Of a stretch of DNA of 64,000 bases, positions 61,418 to 64,000 are shown in pieces (position 1 is the first letter of the stretch; every line of letters begins with the position of its first letter). Below the pieces are notes generated by a model. It made no database searches. It had not been told where the DNA came from and saw nothing but the letters and a program-made list of their open reading frames with translations. The position numbers and the translations under genes were made by a program. The stretch lies in NCBI RefSeq assembly GCF_900116365.1, contig NZ_FPAG01000008.1, positions 222,658 to 286,657 on the forward strand, written 5' to 3'. Source of the DNA: Zhouia amylolytica (lineage in GTDB: Bacteria; Bacteroidota; Bacteroidia; Flavobacteriales; Flavobacteriaceae).

Positions 61418-62332
61418 TCAAAAGTAGCAATCACATGTTTTAAACTTGAATTCATAAATTAATAAAATCTCGTGTGTACCATAGGTATATGGTCTTATTC
61501 CTGCCACCGGTAATTCGTATGCATATCCTAATTGAAGTTTTTTAGAAAAATGAAAATCAATAATAGCCCCAAAGGTGTTAAATGAGTCTACTCGGTAGGC
61601 AGCACCAAGCCATAATTTTTCAAAGAATAAAAAATTAGCAGTGGCATCTAGAGATAAAGGTGCGCCATTAGTGGCTTTCAAAATCATGGCAGGCTTAAAT
61701 TTAACACTATGATTAATATCAAAAACATAACCACCGGTTAAATAATAGTTGACTCTTTCCATTGCTTTATAATCAAGCCCTGCGGACTCTCCCTCAATAT
61801 TATCGTTAGTTAATATTCTGGGAGTTGATAATCCAACATACCAACGGTCTGATCTTAGATATGCACCGGCTCCAAAATTAGGATTCCATCTGTTTTGGAA
61901 GGTATCGTAATAAGGATCATTAGTTGCCAAAAGCTCATCATCAAGTGAATAATGAGTAACACCACCTTTAAGTCCAAAAGATAATTTCGTTTCACGACCA
62001 ACTTTTACCGTATATGAAAAATCTCCATAAAAGTACATGGTGTTTTCATAGCCTAAATTGTCATTTATAAATGAAAATCCTAGTCCTACTTTTGGACGTT
62101 TTCGCAATGGGGAATGTCCTGATAAAGTTTGAGTTGACGGCCCCCCTTCGAAACCTGCCCATTGTGACCTATGGAGACCAACAACACTAACACCCTCTCT
62201 GCTTCCTGCATATGCAGGGTTAATGGCTATGGTGTTGAACATATATTGGGTGAATTGTGGTAGCTGTTGCGAAAATGCATGAACACCACTCAATAAAAGA
62301 ACTAATATGATAATTTTTTTTATAGTTTTCAT
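61418..62332 (-). CDS. PorP/SprF family type IX secretion outer-membrane protein
   Basis: A 304-residue outer-membrane barrel of the PorP/SprF family, with signal peptide (about 1-20, AFSQ). It opens with QQLPQFTQYMFNTIAINPAYAGSREGVSVVGLHRSQWAGFEGGPSTQTLSG in the family style (near residues 21-70). SprF-type proteins help translocate type B cargo through the type IX secretion system. It lies 14 bp downstream of the large adhesin, almost certainly its cargo. The PorP of the core machinery is usually encoded elsewhere. Confidence 0.93.
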   Translation of the reverse strand: MKTIKKIIILVLLLSGVHAFSQQLPQFTQYMFNTIAINPAYAGSREGVSVVGLHRSQWAGFEGGPSTQTLSGHSPLRKRPKVGLGFSFINDNLGYENTMYFYGDFSYTVKVGRETKLSFGLKGGVTHYSLDDELLATNDPYYDTFQNRWNPNFGAGAYLRSDRWYVGLSTPRILTNDNIEGESAGLDYKAMERVNYYLTGGYVFDINHSVKFKPAMILKATNGAPLSLDATANFLFFEKLWLGAAYRVDSFNTFGAIIDFHFSKKLQLGYAYELPVAGIRPYTYGTHEILLIYEFKFKTCDCYF

Positions 62333-62346
62333 AATTAAAAAGTTTT

Positions 62347-64000
62347 TTAATCGGTACCTACATAAATATATCCTTTAATAGGGGCCAGTCCACTATTTTT
62401 AAGTTCAACGATATAGTAATAGGTTCCGGATGGTACTTTGGTAGATTTACCTACTGCATTTCTAGTGGTGGTTCCATCCCAATTGTTTTGATAATCTTCC
62501 GATTCATAAATGATGGTTCCCCAACGATTAAAGATTTTTACGCTTTTGGTGAAATTGCAATTGTTAGCCCCATTAACTTCAAAATATTGATAGTAAGCAT
62601 CACCATTTGGAGTTACTGATTTTGAAATAACAATATCATCGGTAGTACATGGTTGTACCACACAATCGTCATGAACTGTTATTCGAAACTCCTGAACAAT
62701 AGGACAGTCGCTATAAGTTTCAGTGTACTCAATGGTGTAAACACCTAATTCAGTTTGAGAAGGACTAATAAGTGACCCTATTAGATCAATCACTCCTTCT
62801 TTAATAATCCATCTTCCTCCTCTTTGAATCTCTGAGGCAAGATATTGTTCAAGGTCAATCTCTGCATCTTCAACACAAAGTTCTATTTCTCTGAGAGCTG
62901 CCCGTTTTGTATTGACAGAAACGTTAACTATTTGCATAAATTCGGAGCTATTATTACAACTGTCAGTTACATTCCATATTCGGGTAATGACGTAATCTTC
63001 AACCACACCTTCCTGTCTCGTACTTGTTTCTTCGAATTGTACATTTGCAATTTCTCCACAGTTATCTGTAAAACTTAATTCCGGAATTACTGGAATAGCG
63101 TCACAGGTAGCATCTATTTCTATATCAAAAGAAGTTGTTAATTCGGGAGCGGTAGTATCCATTAAAGTAATAATCTGAACGTCTTTCATTTCATTTCCGC
63201 AATAATCAACGAGTGTCCATGTTCTTGTTATGAGATTTTCACCGGCACATTCACCCGTTAATATTTCATCTTGATAGGTAGCCTCAAGCCCTGTAGCACA
63301 ATTATCAGCCTCATCAAAAACATCTCCTGTAAGATTAAGATCTAAATAATCTTCTTCACAAGATAAGGTAATGTCTTCCGGTGTTGTGAATGTAGGCGCT
63401 GTGGTATCTGCTACGGTGATGGTCTGCGATACCGAAGTGGTATTGTCACAACTATCGGTAAAGGTCCATGTGCGGGTCACAACGATATTACACGGATCGG
63501 TATTATCGGTGGTATCGACTCCTGTTACGGTAATATCACTATCACAGTTATCGTTAGCGGTCAGATCGATCATTGGAGGAATCTCATCGGTACACTCAAC
63601 GGTCACATCAGCAGGGGCTGCAGGAGCAACCGGTGCTGTCGTATCGGCCACGGTAATGGTCTGTGATATCGAAGCAGTATTGTTACAACTATCGGTAAAG
63701 GTCCATGTGCGGGTCACAATGATATTACACGGATCAGTATTGTCTGTGGTATCCACCCCGGTTACGGTAATATCACTATCACAGTTATCGGTAGCGGTCA
63801 GATCTACCATTGCAGGAATCTCATCGGTACACTCAACGGTCACATCTACAGGTGCTGCAGGGGCAACCGGTGCCGTAGTATCCTGAACGGTGATGGTTTG
63901 TATGTGTTCAGTGTTATTACCACATTCATCGGTAGCAATCCATGTTCTTGTCAGGGTATAGGCATTAGGACATGCTCCATCAGTTCTTACTTCATTGTAA
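62347..64000 (-). CDS. Repeat adhesin with T9SS type B C-terminal domain, partial
   Basis: The C-terminal 551 residues of a larger secreted protein. The frame is open to base 64000, so the gene begins outside; a GTG at 63843 is internal. It contains Ig-like/HYR-type repeats of about 79 residues with pairs of conserved Cys (ECTDEIP, DNCDSD, TDPCN, DSCNN), then two degenerate repeats, and finally a gliding-motility-associated domain of about 90 residues (VTPNGD... IFNRWGTIIYES... PSGTYYYIVELK). It should be exported by type IX secretion and displayed on the surface. Its gene pairs with porP/sprF. Confidence 0.92.
   Translation of the reverse strand, partial: YNEVRTDGACPNAYTLTRTWIATDECGNNTEHIQTITVQDTTAPVAPAAPVDVTVECTDEIPAMVDLTATDNCDSDITVTGVDTTDNTDPCNIIVTRTWTFTDSCNNTASISQTITVADTTAPVAPAAPADVTVECTDEIPPMIDLTANDNCDSDITVTGVDTTDNTDPCNIVVTRTWTFTDSCDNTTSVSQTITVADTTAPTFTTPEDITLSCEEDYLDLNLTGDVFDEADNCATGLEATYQDEILTGECAGENLITRTWTLVDYCGNEMKDVQIITLMDTTAPELTTSFDIEIDATCDAIPVIPELSFTDNCGEIANVQFEETSTRQEGVVEDYVITRIWNVTDSCNNSSEFMQIVNVSVNTKRAALREIELCVEDAEIDLEQYLASEIQRGGRWIIKEGVIDLIGSLISPSQTELGVYTIEYTETYSDCPIVQEFRITVHDDCVVQPCTTDDIVISKSVTPNGDAYYQYFEVNGANNCNFTKSVKIFNRWGTIIYESEDYQNNWDGTTTRNAVGKSTKVPSGTYYYIVELKNSGLAPIKGYIYVGTD
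63370..63843 (-). repeat. Two near-identical 237-bp coding repeats
   Basis: 63843-63607 and 63606-63370 (minus) encode adjacent copies of the same 79-residue unit. They differ at only a few residues (e.g. PAMVDLTAT versus PPMIDLTAN). A further partial unit is visible at the window end. The high identity of the DNA suggests recent duplication or gene conversion. Confidence 0.9.

Noticed and set aside
63371..63886. 171-residue plus-strand open frame rich in Val and Ser
   Set aside because: It is the exact antisense of the adhesin repeats; its regularity only mirrors them.

Overview
The window looks like chromosomal core DNA of a marine-type member of the Flavobacteriaceae (Bacteroidota). It is AT-rich and has no obvious Shine-Dalgarno sites. 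Several promoters fit the Bacteroidota -33 TTG / -7 TAnnTTTG pattern. It carries a PorP/SprF protein next to a large adhesin ending in a gliding-motility (type IX secretion, type B) C-terminal domain, many SusD-free lipoproteins with LxxC lipoboxes, and PorT-like outer-membrane barrels. No rRNA, tRNA, CRISPR array, insertion sequence or prophage was seen. All functional calls come from reading the sequence; no database search was run.

Layout. 1-3.6 kb: a partial L-Ala-D/L-Glu epimerase, then a YceI / outer-membrane barrel / YceI-like module preceded by two FNR-like palindromes. 3.7-7 kb (minus): a DUF4870 / PadR / PspC / head-GIN lipoprotein operon. 7-11 kb: a DUF4442 thioesterase-like protein, an AIM24 protein, and the OxyR-Dps divergent pair with a recognisable OxyR half operator. 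11-19 kb: a MoxR / DUF58 / DUF4350 / DUF4129 / SpoIIM cluster with divergent RDD and TRIC-type membrane genes. 19-28 kb: housekeeping genes (cyclophilin, Nudix CoA hydrolase, acyltransferase, ECF sigma factor, NDH-2, lysoplasmalogenase, XerD, AroQ) and small beta-barrels. 28-39 kb: lpdA, then a signalling and exopolysaccharide block of a processive GT2, a membrane-anchored HEAT-repeat protein, two single-domain receivers, a hybrid kinase with HPt and a giant PAS kinase.

39-50 kb: MsrB, three tandem short collagen-like lipoproteins, a hydrolase, an M48 protease, a UMF1-type MFS gene broken by one in-frame TAA, and a second head-GIN locus under an ECF sigma / anti-sigma-like pair. 50-61 kb: thiD, lon, cmk, rpsA, an SGNH hydrolase, pyrR-pyrB, a small STAS-like protein, rnz, pdxH and a CAP-domain lipoprotein. 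61-64 kb: porP/sprF and the 3-prime part of a repeat adhesin that runs off the window.

Most noteworthy: the GT2-HEAT-receiver-hybrid kinase module as a possible phosphorelay-controlled polysaccharide synthase without the usual PgaD, BcsB or PilZ partners; the nonsense codon at a conserved Gln of the UMF1 transporter; the two head-GIN envelope loci; the palindrome-controlled YceI module; the three collagen-like lipoproteins; and several unexplained inverted repeats and an 8/16-bp intergenic repeat.
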